Assembly: GCA_938035125.1 (NCBI GenBank)
Contig: CALHNS010000010.1
Location: 1-41,995, forward strand
Source of the DNA: an uncultured Granulosicoccaceae bacterium
GTDB lineage: Bacteria; Pseudomonadota; Gammaproteobacteria; Granulosicoccales; Granulosicoccaceae
Reading direction: 5' to 3'
Length of the DNA stretch: 41,995 nt
Shown: one piece after another, positions 18,018-28,282 of the stretch
Position numbering within the stretch: position 1 is the first letter of the stretch
Layout: every line of letters starts with the position of its first letter
Notes under the pieces: generated by a model
Database searches by the model: none
Told to the model about the DNA's origin: nothing
The model's input: only the letters and a program-made list of their open reading frames with translations
Translations under genes and position numbers: made by a program

Positions 18018-18692
18018 TTGGATACACCCGTTAAAATTCTCATAGTTGATGACCACCGACTGTTCGCAGCCGGTATGTCATCTGTGCTGAGATTATTAAA
18101 GCGCCCCGTGCAAGTCAAAGAAATATATAACGGCATGCAAGCGCTCAGTGAGATTGAACATTCAGAAGGCTACGATCTCATCTTAGCTGATATAGAAATG
18201 CCGTCTGTGGGTGGTATTGATTTATTGTTAGCGCTGAAAGCACGCGACATCATTACGCCTCTTATCATCGTATCCGCTACAGAACATGCCCGCGAAGTGG
18301 AGCGGGCGATGAAAGCTGGCGCGCGAGGGTATATCCCGAAAAGCACAGCGCCTGAAACGATGCTTGATGCCGTTGAATTAGTGTTGCGCGGTGATTTGTA
18401 CTTGCCTGATGATTTATGGAACCGAATGCGTTCGAGCATTGGAACCCAAGCGCGCCGTGCAACGGTGCCACCGAGTAAGACTAATGCGCCCGCCTTATCG
18501 TCGCGTCAACAAGAAATATTAGAACTTATTGAAAGTGGCAAAACGAATAAACAAATCGCAGAATTATTAGGGATCAGTCAAAGTACTGTGAAGTTTCACA
18601 TTGCGGGTTTGTTTCGTGAATTAAACGTAAGAACTCGCACTGAATGCGTGCACGTGGCTCGACAGTTAAACGTAGGCGGCATGGCGACGTAG
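18018..18692 (+). CDS. NarL/FixJ-type response regulator with LuxR DNA-binding domain
   Basis: The receiver domain (about residues 5-125) has the acidic pair in VDDH, the phosphoacceptor Asp in LILADIEMP, the switch residue in VSAT and the lysine in IPKS. The C-terminal LuxR helix-turn-helix (about 155-220) shows LSSRQQEILELIESGKTNKQIAELLGIS in segments and STVKFHIAGLFRELNV. I prefer the TTG at 18018 (224 residues) because GAGG lies 8 nt before it. A GTG at 17979 would add 13 residues but lacks a ribosome binding site. No sensor kinase is adjacent, so the input signal is unknown. It converges on uvrA with a 13-nt gap. Confidence 0.88.
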   Translation: MDTPVKILIVDDHRLFAAGMSSVLRLLKRPVQVKEIYNGMQALSEIEHSEGYDLILADIEMPSVGGIDLLLALKARDIITPLIIVSATEHAREVERAMKAGARGYIPKSTAPETMLDAVELVLRGDLYLPDDLWNRMRSSIGTQARRATVPPSKTNAPALSSRQQEILELIESGKTNKQIAELLGISQSTVKFHIAGLFRELNVRTRTECVHVARQLNVGGMAT

Positions 18693-18705
18693 CAAAAATA
18701 TCACA

Positions 18706-21519
18706 CTACAGCATTCGTTTTAAGTAATGCCCGGTGTGTGATGCTTTTATTTTTGCAACCGCTTCGGGTGTGCCACTGGCTACGATGGTGCCACCACCAG
18801 CCCCACCTTCAGGCCCTAAATCTACTAGGTAGTCAGCGCATTTAATCACATCAAGATTATGTTCAATCACCACGATGGTGTTGCCTGCATCTCTTAGCCT
18901 GAGTAATACCGCTAACAACGCTTTAACGTCTTCAAAATGAAGACCTGTTGTGGGTTCATCTAAGATGTACAGCGTGTTGCCTGTATCGCGTTTGGATAAT
19001 TCACGGGCAAGCTTGATTCTTTGTGCTTCCCCGCCAGATAACGTGGTTGCGTTCTGACCTAGGGTTATATAAGACAAGCCTACATCCATGAGTGTGGATA
19101 ATTTTCTACTTAATGCGGGAATGGCTGAGAAAAATTCATCAGCATCTTCCACTGTCATGCTTAGGATGTCGTGTATGTTTTTACCTTTATATCGAATTTC
19201 TAGGGTTTCCCGATTGTAGCGTTTAGCTTCACACACATCGCACGGTACGTAAACATCGGGCAAAAAGTGCATTTCCACCTTTATCAGTCCATCGCCTTGG
19301 CAAGCTTCGCATCGCCCGCCTTTAACGTTAAAACTGAACCGACCCGCTTTATAGCCACGCGAACGTGCCTCACGGGTGCCGGCAAACAAATCTCGTATGC
19401 CTGAAAATAACCCAGAGTAGGTGGCAGGATTACTACGAGGTGTTCGTCCAATGGCGCTTTGATCAATATCCACAATTTTATCGAACACCTTTAGCCCAGT
19501 AATACTTTTAACTGGTGCAACATCGTGTTTTGATTTATTGATGGTGTTTGCAGCGAACTTGTAAAGCGTATTGTTTATTAACGTAGATTTTCCAGAACCT
19601 GATACCCCAGTTATGCAGGTGAGTAAGCCCACTGGAATTTTAGTATTAACCGATTGCAAGTTATTACCTTGCGCGCCATTGATGCCTATCCATTGTTTAC
19701 CGGCATCTATGCGGGTAGGGATGTCGATTGCTTTTTTACCTGACAAATATTGCCCGGTAAGGGATGCTTTTGATTTCATGATGGCTTTCGGTGTGCCTGA
19801 TGCCACAATTTCACCACCGTGGCGTCCGGCACCTGGCCCAATGTCAATCACATGATCGGCAGTGCGAATCGCATCTTCATCGTGTTCAACCACGATAACG
19901 GTGTTGCCTAAATCGCGTAAGTAACGCAAAGTGCCTAATAGTTTGTCGTTATCGCGTTGATGTAACCCGATAGAAGGTTCATCTAAAACATACATAACCC
20001 CCATTAAGCCTGCACCGATTTGGCTGGCCAGTCGAATACGCTGCGCTTCACCGCCTGATAATGTGTCTGCGCCGCGATCAAGTGATAAATAATCTAACCC
20101 CACGTTAATTAAAAAATCGATGCGTTGCAGAATTTCAGTTAGCACCTTTTCGGCAATTTCTTTTCGTTGCCCAGTAAGCATTAATCCGTTGATGAGTTCA
20201 CGGGCTTCTTGGATTGAGCAAGCTGCGATCGCAGGTAAGCTTTTGCCATCTAAAAACACATGCCTTGCAGCAACGTTTAAGCGTGTGCCGTTGCAGGTGG
20301 TGCATCGGCGCTGCGCCAAAAGCTTTGCTAATTCATCGCGTACCGCGTTCGATTCGGTGTCTTTATAGCGGCGCTGTAAGTTTGGAATGACCCCTTCAAA
20401 CGTGTGTACGCGCTTACGCGTGTTTTTATCTTTATCGCTTTTGTAAGTGAACGTGATTTGCTCATCGCCACTTCCATGCAGTAAAACGTTTTGGTGTTTT
20501 TTGCTTAAGTCGTTAAACGTTGTTTTTAAATCAAACTGATAATGTTTTGCAATGCTTTTCATCATTTGATAAAAGAACGGGTTCTTTTTATCCCAGCTTC
20601 GAATAGCGCCGTCTGCAACAGGGGCATCGGGGTTGGTAACGATTCGATCAGGATCAAAAAACTGACTAACCCCCAGCCCATCGCAGTCGGTGCAAGCACC
20701 GTGCGGGCTATTAAATGAAAAGGAACGCGGCTCAAGCGGTGGCACCGAATAGCCGCAAAATCGGCAAGCATAACGGCTAGAAAAAATGATGTCGTCAGCA
20801 TCTTCTTTCAATGCAGCAAGAACCGCTGTGCCATCAGACATTGCAAGGGTTGTTTCTAAAGATTCAGCCAATCGCAAAGCCAAATCTGCTCGAATCTTAA
20901 ATCGATCAATAACCACATCTATAGAGTGCTTTTTACGAGCTGATAATGTGATGTCTTCATCAAGCTCTACGATGTCGCCGTTCAAGCGAATTCTAAGATA
21001 GCCTTGCGCTCGAATCTGCTCGATGAGTTTGGCGTGATCACCTTTTTTCCCATCGACGACAGGTGCAAGTAATGCAAAGCCAGTCCCTTCGGGTTGGGCG
21101 GTAATGGTGTCCACCATTTGGCTGATGGTTTGGGCTTCTAACGGTTCGTTGTGCTCCGGGCAGGTTGGGGTGCCTGCACGAGCAAACAACAAACGTAAGT
21201 AGTCGTGAATTTCTGTAATGGTGCCCACGGTAGAACGCGGGTTATGCGAGGTGGATTTTTGCTCTATAGAAATGGCAGGTGACAAACCATCGATCAAATC
21301 CACATCGGGTTTGTCCATCACCGATAGGAACTGGCGGGCGTAAGCCGATAAAGATTCGACGTAGCGACGCTGCCCCTCGGCGAAGAGGGTATCGAACGCC
21401 AGCGAAGATTTTCCTGAGCCAGAAAGCCCTGTGATCACCACCAACTTATCGCGTGGGATGTCGGTATCCACGTTCTTTAAGTTGTGCGTTCTTGCACCGC
21501 GAATTTTGATGGTGTCCAT
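18706..21519 (-). CDS. uvrA: Excinuclease ABC subunit A
   Basis: UvrA is the damage-recognising ATPase of nucleotide excision repair and loads UvrB. The start at 21519 gives [16 protein letters not shown] and 937 residues, while an in-frame codon 18 nt upstream is less likely. It has two ABC modules. The first has Walker [15 protein letters not shown] and signature [14 protein letters not shown]. The second has [15 protein letters not shown] and [15 protein letters not shown]. Zinc motifs CRFCGYS/CTDCDG and [16 protein letters not shown] are intact. I see no LexA-type CTG-N10-CAG box in the 60-nt divergent gap, so SOS control is not evident. Confidence 0.98.
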   Translation of the reverse strand: MDTIKIRGARTHNLKNVDTDIPRDKLVVITGLSGSGKSSLAFDTLFAEGQRRYVESLSAYARQFLSVMDKPDVDLIDGLSPAISIEQKSTSHNPRSTVGTITEIHDYLRLLFARAGTPTCPEHNEPLEAQTISQMVDTITAQPEGTGFALLAPVVDGKKGDHAKLIEQIRAQGYLRIRLNGDIVELDEDITLSARKKHSIDVVIDRFKIRADLALRLAESLETTLAMSDGTAVLAALKEDADDIIFSSRYACRFCGYSVPPLEPRSFSFNSPHGACTDCDGLGVSQFFDPDRIVTNPDAPVADGAIRSWDKKNPFFYQMMKSIAKHYQFDLKTTFNDLSKKHQNVLLHGSGDEQITFTYKSDKDKNTRKRVHTFEGVIPNLQRRYKDTESNAVRDELAKLLAQRRCTTCNGTRLNVAARHVFLDGKSLPAIAACSIQEARELINGLMLTGQRKEIAEKVLTEILQRIDFLINVGLDYLSLDRGADTLSGGEAQRIRLASQIGAGLMGVMYVLDEPSIGLHQRDNDKLLGTLRYLRDLGNTVIVVEHDEDAIRTADHVIDIGPGAGRHGGEIVASGTPKAIMKSKASLTGQYLSGKKAIDIPTRIDAGKQWIGINGAQGNNLQSVNTKIPVGLLTCITGVSGSGKSTLINNTLYKFAANTINKSKHDVAPVKSITGLKVFDKIVDIDQSAIGRTPRSNPATYSGLFSGIRDLFAGTREARSRGYKAGRFSFNVKGGRCEACQGDGLIKVEMHFLPDVYVPCDVCEAKRYNRETLEIRYKGKNIHDILSMTVEDADEFFSAIPALSRKLSTLMDVGLSYITLGQNATTLSGGEAQRIKLARELSKRDTGNTLYILDEPTTGLHFEDVKALLAVLLRLRDAGNTIVVIEHNLDVIKCADYLVDLGPEGGAGGGTIVASGTPEAVAKIKASHTGHYLKRML

Positions 21520-21579
21520 AATGAGTCCAGACGGCATTAGCCATGTAATATACCTAGGTCAATTTCGCCTTGGGCGCTT

Positions 21580-22953
21580 ATGGTCAGTTCTTCTCTATCG
21601 CAGTCAATGTTACCAAGTGAACGTCGCGCAGCAGGCTCGCTGGCTGCGATCTATATTTTTCGCATGCTGGGCCTATTCATCGTGCTGCCCGTATTCAGCT
21701 TATTTGCTGGTGAGTACGCGCACAGTACGCCGTTTATGGTGGGTCTTGCCATCGGCGTCTACGGGATTTTTCAAGCGGTTTTGCAAGTGCCGTTTGGCAT
21801 GCTAAGTGACCGGTTTGGTCGCAAGCTGATGATTTCAATCGGCCTTGTGTTGCTGCTATTGGGCAGCATCATCGCAGCCACAGCAGAATCGATTTATTGG
21901 GTGATAATTGGCCGTGCCCTGCAAGGTGCTGGGGCTATATCGGCTGTGCTCATGGCATTGGCAGCTGATCTTACCCGAGATGATCAGCGCACCAAAATTA
22001 TGGCCTTGTTGGGTGCAAGCATTGGCTTTGCTTTCGTTTTAGCGCTCATGCTGGGGCCATTACTTATCACGTGGTTTTCCATTAGTGCGTTGTTTTGGTT
22101 AACAGCTGCCACAGCGGTGATTGGCTTGGTGTTGCTGCACACCGTGGTTCCAGATCCAGAGGAAACCGTACACCGAGCGGAAACCGGGGCCACCGCAAAG
22201 GGTATGGCTAGGTTATTAAAAAACCCGCAACTATTGCGTTTGGATGGCAGTATTTTTGTTCTGCACGCGATTATCACAGCCACGTTTTTAGCGGTTCCCT
22301 TGCTGCTTCGCGATGTGGGCTTAAGCGCAGAATCTCATTGGCGCGTGTACCTACCTGCGATGGGCATGGCGGCTTTGGTGTTAATTCCCATGATGATGGG
22401 GGCTGAGAAAAATTATCTTCGCCCGATATTGCTTGCGTGTGTGGCAGGGCTTTTAGTCACCAATCTCTTTTTCTGGCTAGCACCCACCACCGCCACTACG
22501 TTGTTCATTGGTGTGTTCTTGTTTTTTAGTTTTCTCACCGTGCTTGAATCGTTATTTCCTTCGTTGGTGTCCCGCATTGCACCAGCTGATGCTAAGGGTA
22601 GCGCCATGGGGGTGTATTCCAGTAGTCAATTTATGGGGGGATTTGTTGGCGGTGCAGGCGGCGGTTGGCTGTATGGCGCGTTTGGAGCCTCAGCCGTTTT
22701 CATTGCCCTAGCATTGATGTGTGCGTTGTGGCTATACGGCCTTAAAGATTTTGCCAGCCCAGATAAATTGTTCATGCGACGCTACCGGTTAACGGATGCT
22801 GAAGTTAGGGATGTGCCTAAGACGTTGAAAGCGCTTGAAGCGTTACCAGGGGTGGCAGAAGTTGGCTTTGTGGAAGCCGAAGGTGTGGCCTACTTAAAAG
22901 TGGATAAATCCGTCTATGTCCCTCCAGTGAGCCTAGGTGCCGGTAGCGCATAA
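21580..22953 (+). CDS. MFS transporter with C-terminal YAM-like domain (YajR-like)
   Basis: This 457-residue, 12-helix major facilitator carries motif A ([16 protein letters not shown]) between helices 2 and 3 and the [21 protein letters not shown] region of drug:H+ antiporters. After the last helix a small soluble domain of about 65 residues (around 390-457) ends with repeating V/E/G strands ([22 protein letters not shown]). It resembles the ferredoxin-like YAM domain of YajR. The gene is divergent from uvrA and precedes ssb, the same order as in Pseudomonas aeruginosa. The substrate is unknown. An ATG at 21607 is an alternative start. Confidence 0.85.
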   Translation: MVSSSLSQSMLPSERRAAGSLAAIYIFRMLGLFIVLPVFSLFAGEYAHSTPFMVGLAIGVYGIFQAVLQVPFGMLSDRFGRKLMISIGLVLLLLGSIIAATAESIYWVIIGRALQGAGAISAVLMALAADLTRDDQRTKIMALLGASIGFAFVLALMLGPLLITWFSISALFWLTAATAVIGLVLLHTVVPDPEETVHRAETGATAKGMARLLKNPQLLRLDGSIFVLHAIITATFLAVPLLLRDVGLSAESHWRVYLPAMGMAALVLIPMMMGAEKNYLRPILLACVAGLLVTNLFFWLAPTTATTLFIGVFLFFSFLTVLESLFPSLVSRIAPADAKGSAMGVYSSSQFMGGFVGGAGGGWLYGAFGASAVFIALALMCALWLYGLKDFASPDKLFMRRYRLTDAEVRDVPKTLKALEALPGVAEVGFVEAEGVAYLKVDKSVYVPPVSLGAGSA

Positions 22954-23115
22954 AGCCTGCATCTGCGGGTGCTGACTTAGTGCATGAGGTTGGGCTCGGC
23001 ACTATTTTTACGATCATTGGCGCCCAGTTATCGGGTAAAATAGCCTCTGGCGGCGCATCAGGTGGCCGCCCCGAATCACTCACGGATCGAGTGCTTTATT
23101 TTTTAGGAGATAACC
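22954..23115 (+). promoter_or_regulatory. Region upstream of ssb
   Basis: This 162-nt gap has no gene. A TAAAAT around 23037-23042 could be a -10 element but lacks a good -35. The ssb ribosome binding site TTAGGAGA is strong. No LexA box or clear terminator is seen. Confidence 0.3.
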
Positions 23116-23610
23116 ATGGCACGAGGTGTCAACAAAGTCATTTTGGTGGGCAACTTAGGCGCAGACCCCGATGTTCGGTATTCCGCCAGCGGAAGTGCGG
23201 TCACCAACATCAGTATTGCAACGTCTGAATCTTGGACCGATAAGAAAACCGGCGAACGTCAAGAACGCACCGAATGGCATCGCGTAACGCTATTCAGCCG
23301 TTTGGGCGAAATTGCAGGTGAATATTGTCGCAAAGGCTCTCAGGTGTATATCGAGGGTTCACTGCGCACCGATAAATACCAAGATAAAAAAACCGGTGAA
23401 GATCGGTATTCAACCTCAATCGTTGCCAATAACCTTCAGCTATTAGGTGCACGTGGCGAGGGTCAAGGCCAAGGCAGCGGCATGGGTGGCGGCATGTCAT
23501 CGTCCATGGGGGCGACGGGCGCAAATAATCGCGGCGGGCAGCAGCAACCCCAGCAGCCGAGAGAACCGGTGGCAGAAGCGGCCGAATTTGATGACGATAT
23601 TCCGTTCTAA
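23116..23610 (+). CDS. ssb: Single-stranded DNA-binding protein
   Basis: SSB coats single-stranded DNA during replication and repair and recruits partners. The 164-residue protein has the N-terminal OB fold (residues 1-110, [18 protein letters not shown] onward with [14 protein letters not shown]), a Gly/Gln-rich flexible linker, and the conserved acidic tip DDDIPF that binds RecO, Exo I, PriA and others. The strong ribosome binding site AGGAGA supports the start. It is followed by three consecutive stem-loops. Confidence 0.97.
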   Translation: MARGVNKVILVGNLGADPDVRYSASGSAVTNISIATSESWTDKKTGERQERTEWHRVTLFSRLGEIAGEYCRKGSQVYIEGSLRTDKYQDKKTGEDRYSTSIVANNLQLLGARGEGQGQGSGMGGGMSSSMGATGANNRGGQQQPQQPREPVAEAAEFDDDIPF

Positions 23611-23621
23611 ATCGCTTTTGT

Positions 23622-23640
23622 TCCGAAAGCGTATTTCGGA
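23622..23640 (+). other. Stem-loop after ssb
   Basis: TCCGAAA (23622-23628) and TTTCGGA (23634-23640) form a perfect 7-bp stem with a 5-nt loop. There is no T-tract. It is probably part of the ssb mRNA 3' end. Confidence 0.45.
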
Positions 23641-23651
23641 CGAAACCGCAT

Positions 23652-23674
23652 AAGACCCTCAGGTAGGGTCTTTT
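23652..23674 (+). terminator. Terminator-like hairpin after ssb (first)
   Basis: AAGACCCT (23652-23659) pairs with AGGGTCTT (23665-23672) around a CAGGT loop, followed by only TTTT. It is a plausible weak terminator preceding a stronger one. Confidence 0.6.
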
Positions 23675-23678
23675 GAAA

Positions 23679-23711
23679 AAGCCTGCCGGTAACTATCGGT
23701 GGGCTTTTTTT
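23679..23711 (+). terminator. Rho-independent terminator after ssb (second)
   Basis: AAGCCTGCCGGT (23679-23690) pairs with ATCGGTGGGCTT (23695-23706), 12 bp including three G-U pairs, with a 4-nt loop and a run of seven T residues. It separates ssb from metK. Confidence 0.88.
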
Positions 23712-23757
23712 GTGCCTGTGAAATTGTCTATTAGATCAAGGTTTAATGATATTCGTA

Positions 23758-23796
23758 TAAACATATAAAGAATTCTTTATGTGTTTACGGTACAAT
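23758..23796 (+). promoter_or_regulatory. Operator-like 30-bp palindrome and candidate -10 upstream of metK
   Basis: TAAACATATAAAGAA (23758-23772) is followed directly by its near-exact reverse complement TTCTTTATGTGTTTA (23773-23787), with one mismatch. TACAAT at 23791-23796 is a likely -10, so the palindrome covers the -35 region. That placement suits a dimeric repressor. It does not resemble tandem MetJ boxes (AGACGTCT). SahR/SamR-type ArsR regulators of the SAM cycle are possible, but I cannot match their motif here. Confidence 0.55.
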
Positions 23797-23808
23797 AAAC
23801 GATCAGTT

Positions 23809-23825
23809 GGCGCTGAATTTGCGCC
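23809..23825 (+). other. Stem-loop in the metK leader
   Basis: GGCGC (23809-23813) pairs with GCGCC (23821-23825) around a 7-nt loop in the metK 5' untranslated region. No SAM or SAH riboswitch core is recognised here. Confidence 0.35.
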
Positions 23826-23860
23826 GCGTTCGATTACACCGACTTTTAAGAGACCGTTAC

Positions 23861-25030
23861 ATGTCTTCAGATTACATTTTTACTTCCGAATCTGTGTCCG
23901 AGGGGCACCCGGACAAGATGGCCGACCAAATCTCCGATGCGGTTTTGGATGCCATCCTTAAGCAAGACACCAAAGCACGCGTTGCCTGTGAAACTTTGGT
24001 TAAAACGGGCCTGGTAGTTGTGGCGGGCGAAATCACCACCACCGCGTGGGTCGATTTAGAACATTTGGTTCGCGAAACGGTTAAGGACATTGGCTACACC
24101 AATTCCGATGTCGGTTTCGATGGCGAAACTTGTGCGGTTCTCAATGGCATTGGCAAACAGTCGCCTGAAATCGCTATGGGTGTGGATAGAACCTCCCCTG
24201 AAGAGCAGGGTGCGGGCGACCAAGGTTTGATGTTTGGTTATGCCACTAACGAAACCGATGTACTGATGCCAGCACCGATCACTTACTCTCATCGTTTGGT
24301 TGAACAACAATCCAAAGTACGTCGCGACGGCACCTTGGCTTGGTTACGCCCCGATGCTAAAAGTCAGGTAACGCTTAAGTACCAAGATGGGAAACCTGTG
24401 GGCCTAGATGCGGTTGTACTGTCAACGCAGCATGATCCTGATATTGAATTAAAAGATTTACGTGAAGCAGTCATTGAACATATCTTAAAGCCAGTGCTGC
24501 CTAAAGAATGGTTAGAGGCTTGCCCCAGTGAAAATGTACACATCAATCCAACCGGTAAGTTCGTTATTGGTGGCCCTGTGGGTGATTGCGGTTTAACTGG
24601 TCGTAAAATCATTGTGGATACTTACGGTGGTATGGCGCGCCATGGTGGCGGCGCATTCTCAGGTAAAGATCCGTCAAAGGTGGATCGTTCAGCAGCTTAC
24701 GCAGGTCGTTATGTTGCTAAAAATATCGTTGCAGCAGGCCTTGCTGATCGCTGCGAAATTCAAGTGTCCTATGCCATCGGTGTGGCAAAGCCAACCTCGA
24801 TCACTATCGATACCTTTGGCACAGGGAAAATTGATGATCGAAAAATTGAAGCCATCGTAAGTGATGTGTTCGACTTACGCCCTTATGGCATCGTCACGAT
24901 GCTCGATTTAGTTCGCCCCATTTACCAACAAACGGCCGCTTATGGCCACTTTGGTCGTGAAAACGCTGAATTCAGTTGGGAAAAAACCGATAAAGCAGAC
25001 GCGATTCGACAAGCTGCCGGTCTTAGCTAA
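23861..25030 (+). CDS. metK: S-adenosylmethionine synthetase
   Basis: MetK makes SAM from methionine and ATP. The ATG at 23861 gives 389 residues starting [20 protein letters not shown]. An upstream in-frame codon would add 18 unlikely residues. The ATP-binding [16 protein letters not shown], the [12 protein letters not shown] block and the phosphate-binding [19 protein letters not shown] loop are intact. It is followed at 46 nt by ahcY, pairing SAM synthesis with removal of the SAH product, probably in one operon. Confidence 0.97.
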   Translation: MSSDYIFTSESVSEGHPDKMADQISDAVLDAILKQDTKARVACETLVKTGLVVVAGEITTTAWVDLEHLVRETVKDIGYTNSDVGFDGETCAVLNGIGKQSPEIAMGVDRTSPEEQGAGDQGLMFGYATNETDVLMPAPITYSHRLVEQQSKVRRDGTLAWLRPDAKSQVTLKYQDGKPVGLDAVVLSTQHDPDIELKDLREAVIEHILKPVLPKEWLEACPSENVHINPTGKFVIGGPVGDCGLTGRKIIVDTYGGMARHGGGAFSGKDPSKVDRSAAYAGRYVAKNIVAAGLADRCEIQVSYAIGVAKPTSITIDTFGTGKIDDRKIEAIVSDVFDLRPYGIVTMLDLVRPIYQQTAAYGHFGRENAEFSWEKTDKADAIRQAAGLS

Positions 25031-25076
25031 TTTTTTGCGTTAACCAAATTTAAAATTTAATTCAGAGTAAACACAC

Positions 25077-26369
25077 ATGAGTTTTTCCGATTACAAAGTA
25101 GCTGATTCAAGCCTTGCCGAATGGGGTCGTAAAGAGATCACCATCGCCGAACACGAAATGCCGGGTTTAATGGCACTGCGTGAAGAGTACGCAGGCCAAC
25201 AACCGTTGAAAGGTGCACGTATTGCCGGTTGTTTGCACATGACCATTCAAACGGCTGTACTAATTGAAACCCTGACGGCTTTAGGCGCCGAGGTGCGTTG
25301 GTCTTCATGCAACATCTTCTCAACACAAGACCAAGCGGCTGCAGCAATCGCTGCTGCTGAAATTCCTGTGTTTGCTTGGAAGGGTGAAAGCGAGGAAGAA
25401 TTTGATTGGTGTATTCACCAAACCATTAAAGGCCCAGATGGTTGGGTGCCGAATATGATTTTGGATGACGGTGGAGATTTAACCGTCATGATGCATAAGG
25501 AATACCCCGAGCTTCTAAAAGAAGTTAAAGGGTTGTCAGAAGAAACCACCACGGGCGTGCATCGTTTGGTTGAGATGGCTAAGAACGGCGAATTAAAAGT
25601 GCCGGCTATCAACATTAACGATTCGGTGACTAAATCAAAATTTGATAATTTATACGGCTGTCGTGAATCACTACTTGATGGTATCAAGCGCGCAACCGAT
25701 GTCATGATCGCCGGTAAAACGGCGGTTGTTTTAGGTTACGGCGATGTGGGCAAGGGTTGTGCTCAAGCGTTCCGCGGCATGGGTGCAACGGTTATGGTTA
25801 CAGAAGTTGACCCTATCAATGCATTGCAAGCGGCAATGGAAGGTTTCCGCGTTGTTCAAATGGATGATGTTGCCGACCAAGGCGATATCTTCGTTACGGC
25901 AACGGGTAACGTTGACGTAATCACGCTTGATCACATGAAAGATATGAAGAACGAAGCCATTGTGTGCAACATCGGCCACTTCGATAATGAAATTCAGGTG
26001 GAAGCACTGCGTAATTTTAAGTGGGACAACATCAAGCCTCAAGTTGATCAGGTTGAGTTCCCTGATGGCAAGCGAGTAACGTTGTTAGCTGAAGGCCGTT
26101 TAGTTAATCTAGGTTGTGCAACTGGCCATCCTAGCTTTGTAATGAGCGCCTCTTTCACTAACCAAGTGTTGGCTCAAATTGAATTGTTCAACAACCCTGG
26201 CAAGTATTCAGTAGATGTGCACGTGTTGCCTAAAGATTTGGATGAAAAAGTGGCGCGATTACACTTGAAGAAAATCGGTGCAAACTTAACTGAGCTAAGT
26301 GACGACCAATCAGCTTACCTAGGTATTGAGAAAGACGGCCCTTACAAGCCTGATCACTACCGCTACTAA
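25077..26369 (+). CDS. ahcY: S-adenosylhomocysteine hydrolase
   Basis: This enzyme reversibly splits S-adenosylhomocysteine to adenosine and homocysteine and relieves product inhibition of methyltransferases. The 430-residue protein has the substrate-domain [13 protein letters not shown] and DDGGDLT segments, the [13 protein letters not shown] loop, the NAD-binding [20 protein letters not shown] and the C-terminal tail KPDHYRY that reaches into the partner subunit. At 430 residues it is the short form lacking the roughly 40-residue insertion of many bacterial homologues such as that of Pseudomonas. The 46-nt gap from metK is too short for a SAH riboswitch. Confidence 0.97.
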   Translation: MSFSDYKVADSSLAEWGRKEITIAEHEMPGLMALREEYAGQQPLKGARIAGCLHMTIQTAVLIETLTALGAEVRWSSCNIFSTQDQAAAAIAAAEIPVFAWKGESEEEFDWCIHQTIKGPDGWVPNMILDDGGDLTVMMHKEYPELLKEVKGLSEETTTGVHRLVEMAKNGELKVPAININDSVTKSKFDNLYGCRESLLDGIKRATDVMIAGKTAVVLGYGDVGKGCAQAFRGMGATVMVTEVDPINALQAAMEGFRVVQMDDVADQGDIFVTATGNVDVITLDHMKDMKNEAIVCNIGHFDNEIQVEALRNFKWDNIKPQVDQVEFPDGKRVTLLAEGRLVNLGCATGHPSFVMSASFTNQVLAQIELFNNPGKYSVDVHVLPKDLDEKVARLHLKKIGANLTELSDDQSAYLGIEKDGPYKPDHYRY

Positions 26370-26417
26370 TTTGGCGTGATTTTTTGGCATGGTCTGATTC
26401 AGTACATGCCAGAATAG

Positions 26418-26453
26418 AAAGCCCAGCGTCTTTGTCAGGCGTTGGGTTTTTTT
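26418..26453 (+). terminator. Rho-independent terminator after ahcY
   Basis: CCCAGCG (26422-26428) pairs with CGTTGGG (26440-26446), extended by A-T pairs, followed by seven T residues. It closes the metK-ahcY operon. Confidence 0.88.
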
Positions 26454-26529
26454 GTGGGTTCTTAAATTTATAGGATCTTTAGTTAAGGGTCGCAAGAACT
26501 TCACGTACACAGTAGGGTCTCTATCAGTC

Positions 26530-27720
26530 GTGATTAGCATCAAACAACGCACCATCATATTATTGGTATTGGCCGAAGTCTTCGCGATGGGGCTTTGGTT
26601 TGTTTCGGCCGCCATATTGAATGACTTACAATCCACAGGGTTTGTCGGTCCATCTTTAGGGGCATGGTTAAGTTCTGCCGTTCCTGCAGGCTTTGTTGTG
26701 GGTGCTCTGTTCGTAGCCATAAGCGGCATTGCTGATCGGCTCGACCCTCGCTATGTTTTGTGTGGTGCAGCGCTTTTGGGGGCATTGTTTAATGGTTTGT
26801 TGGTGGTGTTGCCACCGGGTAGCGCTTTAACCATTCTTCTAAGGTTTCTTACAGGCGTTGCCTTGGCAGGAGTTTATCCTGTAGGCATGAAAATCATGGT
26901 GGGGTGGGGCACCAACGATCGAGGCCTGTTGGTGGGTTTGTTGGTAGGGGGGCTTACCTTAGGTTCTTCTTCACCGCACTTATTGGCCTGGTTGGGTGGA
27001 GCGCAGTGGCAAACCACTGTAATTGCCGCATCAGTGTTCTCTGTGTTGGGCGGACTACTCGTGCTAACCACCAAGCTGGGGCCGAACCATGCGTCAGCGG
27101 CAAGCTTTGATCCTTCTGCAATAACCGAAGCGTGGACAAATCTCGATATTCGTCGCGCATTTGGTGGCTACTTTGGTCATATGTGGGAGCTGTACGCCAT
27201 GTGGAGTTGGTTGGGTGTAGCGGCCGCTGTCTCTTATCAAGCTCAAATGGGGGCTGATGATGCCAGCCAACTTGCAAAGCTCACAGCGTTTGTTGCCATT
27301 GGCGGTGGCGCGTTGCTTTGCCCCATAGCAGGCAAGGTGGCCGATAAAATTGGGAAAGCCAAATTAACCATTTTGGTGATGATGTTAAGCGGCACTTTTG
27401 CCATGGCAAGCGCACTCGTTTTTGAAGGGCCGGTGGTGCTAGTGTTTAGTGTATTTGTGCTTTGGGGCTTATTCATCATTCCCGACTCTGCTCAATTTTC
27501 TGCGTTAGTGGCAGACCTTGCGCCTCCAGAAAGAGCGGGAAGTTTATTGACACTGCAAACCGCGTTGGGTTTTTTACTCACTATCGCAACCGTTCAATTA
27601 ACCCCAATAGTGGCTGATTTTATATCCTGGCCAGGTATATTTATCGTGATGGCGCTGGGGCCTGTTGCTGGCATTGTTTGTATGTGGCCTTTGATGAAGT
27701 CGTCTAACGATCCTGCTTAG
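26530..27720 (+). CDS. MFS transporter of unknown substrate
   Basis: The protein has about 12 hydrophobic segments and a major facilitator pattern, with GIADRLDPRYVL in the helix 2-3 loop and GKVADKIGKAKLTI in the second half. I choose the GTG at 26530 (396 residues). In-frame codons further upstream run into the ahcY terminator and add polar residues. The ribosome binding site is weak (AGGG about 13 nt away). It stands alone between the ahcY terminator and a reverse lipoprotein gene. Substrate cannot be assigned. Confidence 0.8.
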   Translation: MISIKQRTIILLVLAEVFAMGLWFVSAAILNDLQSTGFVGPSLGAWLSSAVPAGFVVGALFVAISGIADRLDPRYVLCGAALLGALFNGLLVVLPPGSALTILLRFLTGVALAGVYPVGMKIMVGWGTNDRGLLVGLLVGGLTLGSSSPHLLAWLGGAQWQTTVIAASVFSVLGGLLVLTTKLGPNHASAASFDPSAITEAWTNLDIRRAFGGYFGHMWELYAMWSWLGVAAAVSYQAQMGADDASQLAKLTAFVAIGGGALLCPIAGKVADKIGKAKLTILVMMLSGTFAMASALVFEGPVVLVFSVFVLWGLFIIPDSAQFSALVADLAPPERAGSLLTLQTALGFLLTIATVQLTPIVADFISWPGIFIVMALGPVAGIVCMWPLMKSSNDPA

Positions 27721-27772
27721 TAGCAGAAATATTTATTGACGATATATAAATGGTGCGCTTAATTAGTACGCA

Positions 27773-28261
27773 CTAAGCATCTGGCTGTATGGATATCGCA
27801 TACGATCGCTGCGCCGTAGTTCGGCACAAGTTACTGGATGTTGTGTTGCTCGATTGGGTATTGTTAAGCGAATTATTAAACGTAAGGCTATTGAAGCCTG
27901 GATCGTTTACCGTAACGCCTACATCGATTGTAAAGTCACCTAATTCGGTTGCAGCACCTGAGATTCTTACCTGCCGTTCGAACACATCGGCTATAAGGCC
28001 TTCTGGCAGTGTTCGTGATACGCGAAGATCGTAGTTAAAGGAATCGTCAAAGGGTTCGTTTTCAATAGAGGCGGTGATGGTTACATCGTAAGTTTGATTC
28101 AACACAGGGTTAGGAATAACCCGTGGGCGTAGAATTGGGCCATCATCATCCACGCAGTCAAGCAGTAAATCTGACAATGGCCCGCAGCCTGCCAGTAGGG
28201 TTGAACTTGCCAACAACAATGTCAGAGCTACTCGTTTTTTTCGGTGATGTAAAGTGCGCAT
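27773..28261 (-). CDS. Small predicted lipoprotein with putative Ig-like domain
   Basis: This 162-residue protein starts at 28261 (an upstream in-frame codon would add 11 residues). It has a basic N-terminus, a hydrophobic stretch and lipobox LLAGC, so it should be lipid-anchored. The mature part contains LPEGLIADVFERQVRISGAA then GDFTIDVGVTVND. This pattern is typical of putative Ig (He_PIG, cadherin-like) domains. The C-terminus is rich in Asn, Ser and Thr and has one extra Cys. There is a second Cys near the start of the mature chain. Function is unknown. Confidence 0.7.
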   Translation of the reverse strand: MRTLHHRKKRVALTLLLASSTLLAGCGPLSDLLLDCVDDDGPILRPRVIPNPVLNQTYDVTITASIENEPFDDSFNYDLRVSRTLPEGLIADVFERQVRISGAATELGDFTIDVGVTVNDPGFNSLTFNNSLNNTQSSNTTSSNLCRTTAQRSYAISIQPDA

Positions 28262-28282
28262 ACCTATCCAACATGATGACGA

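Noticed and set aside
18706..21519. Several plus-strand open frames inside uvrA
   Set aside because: They are out-of-frame shadows of a fully conserved gene and have no independent support.
21520..21579. SOS (LexA) box between uvrA and the MFS gene
   Set aside because: No CTG-N10-CAG pattern is visible on either strand in the 60-nt gap.
23797..23860. SAM or SAH riboswitch before metK
   Set aside because: Only one short hairpin is present and no conserved aptamer core is recognised.
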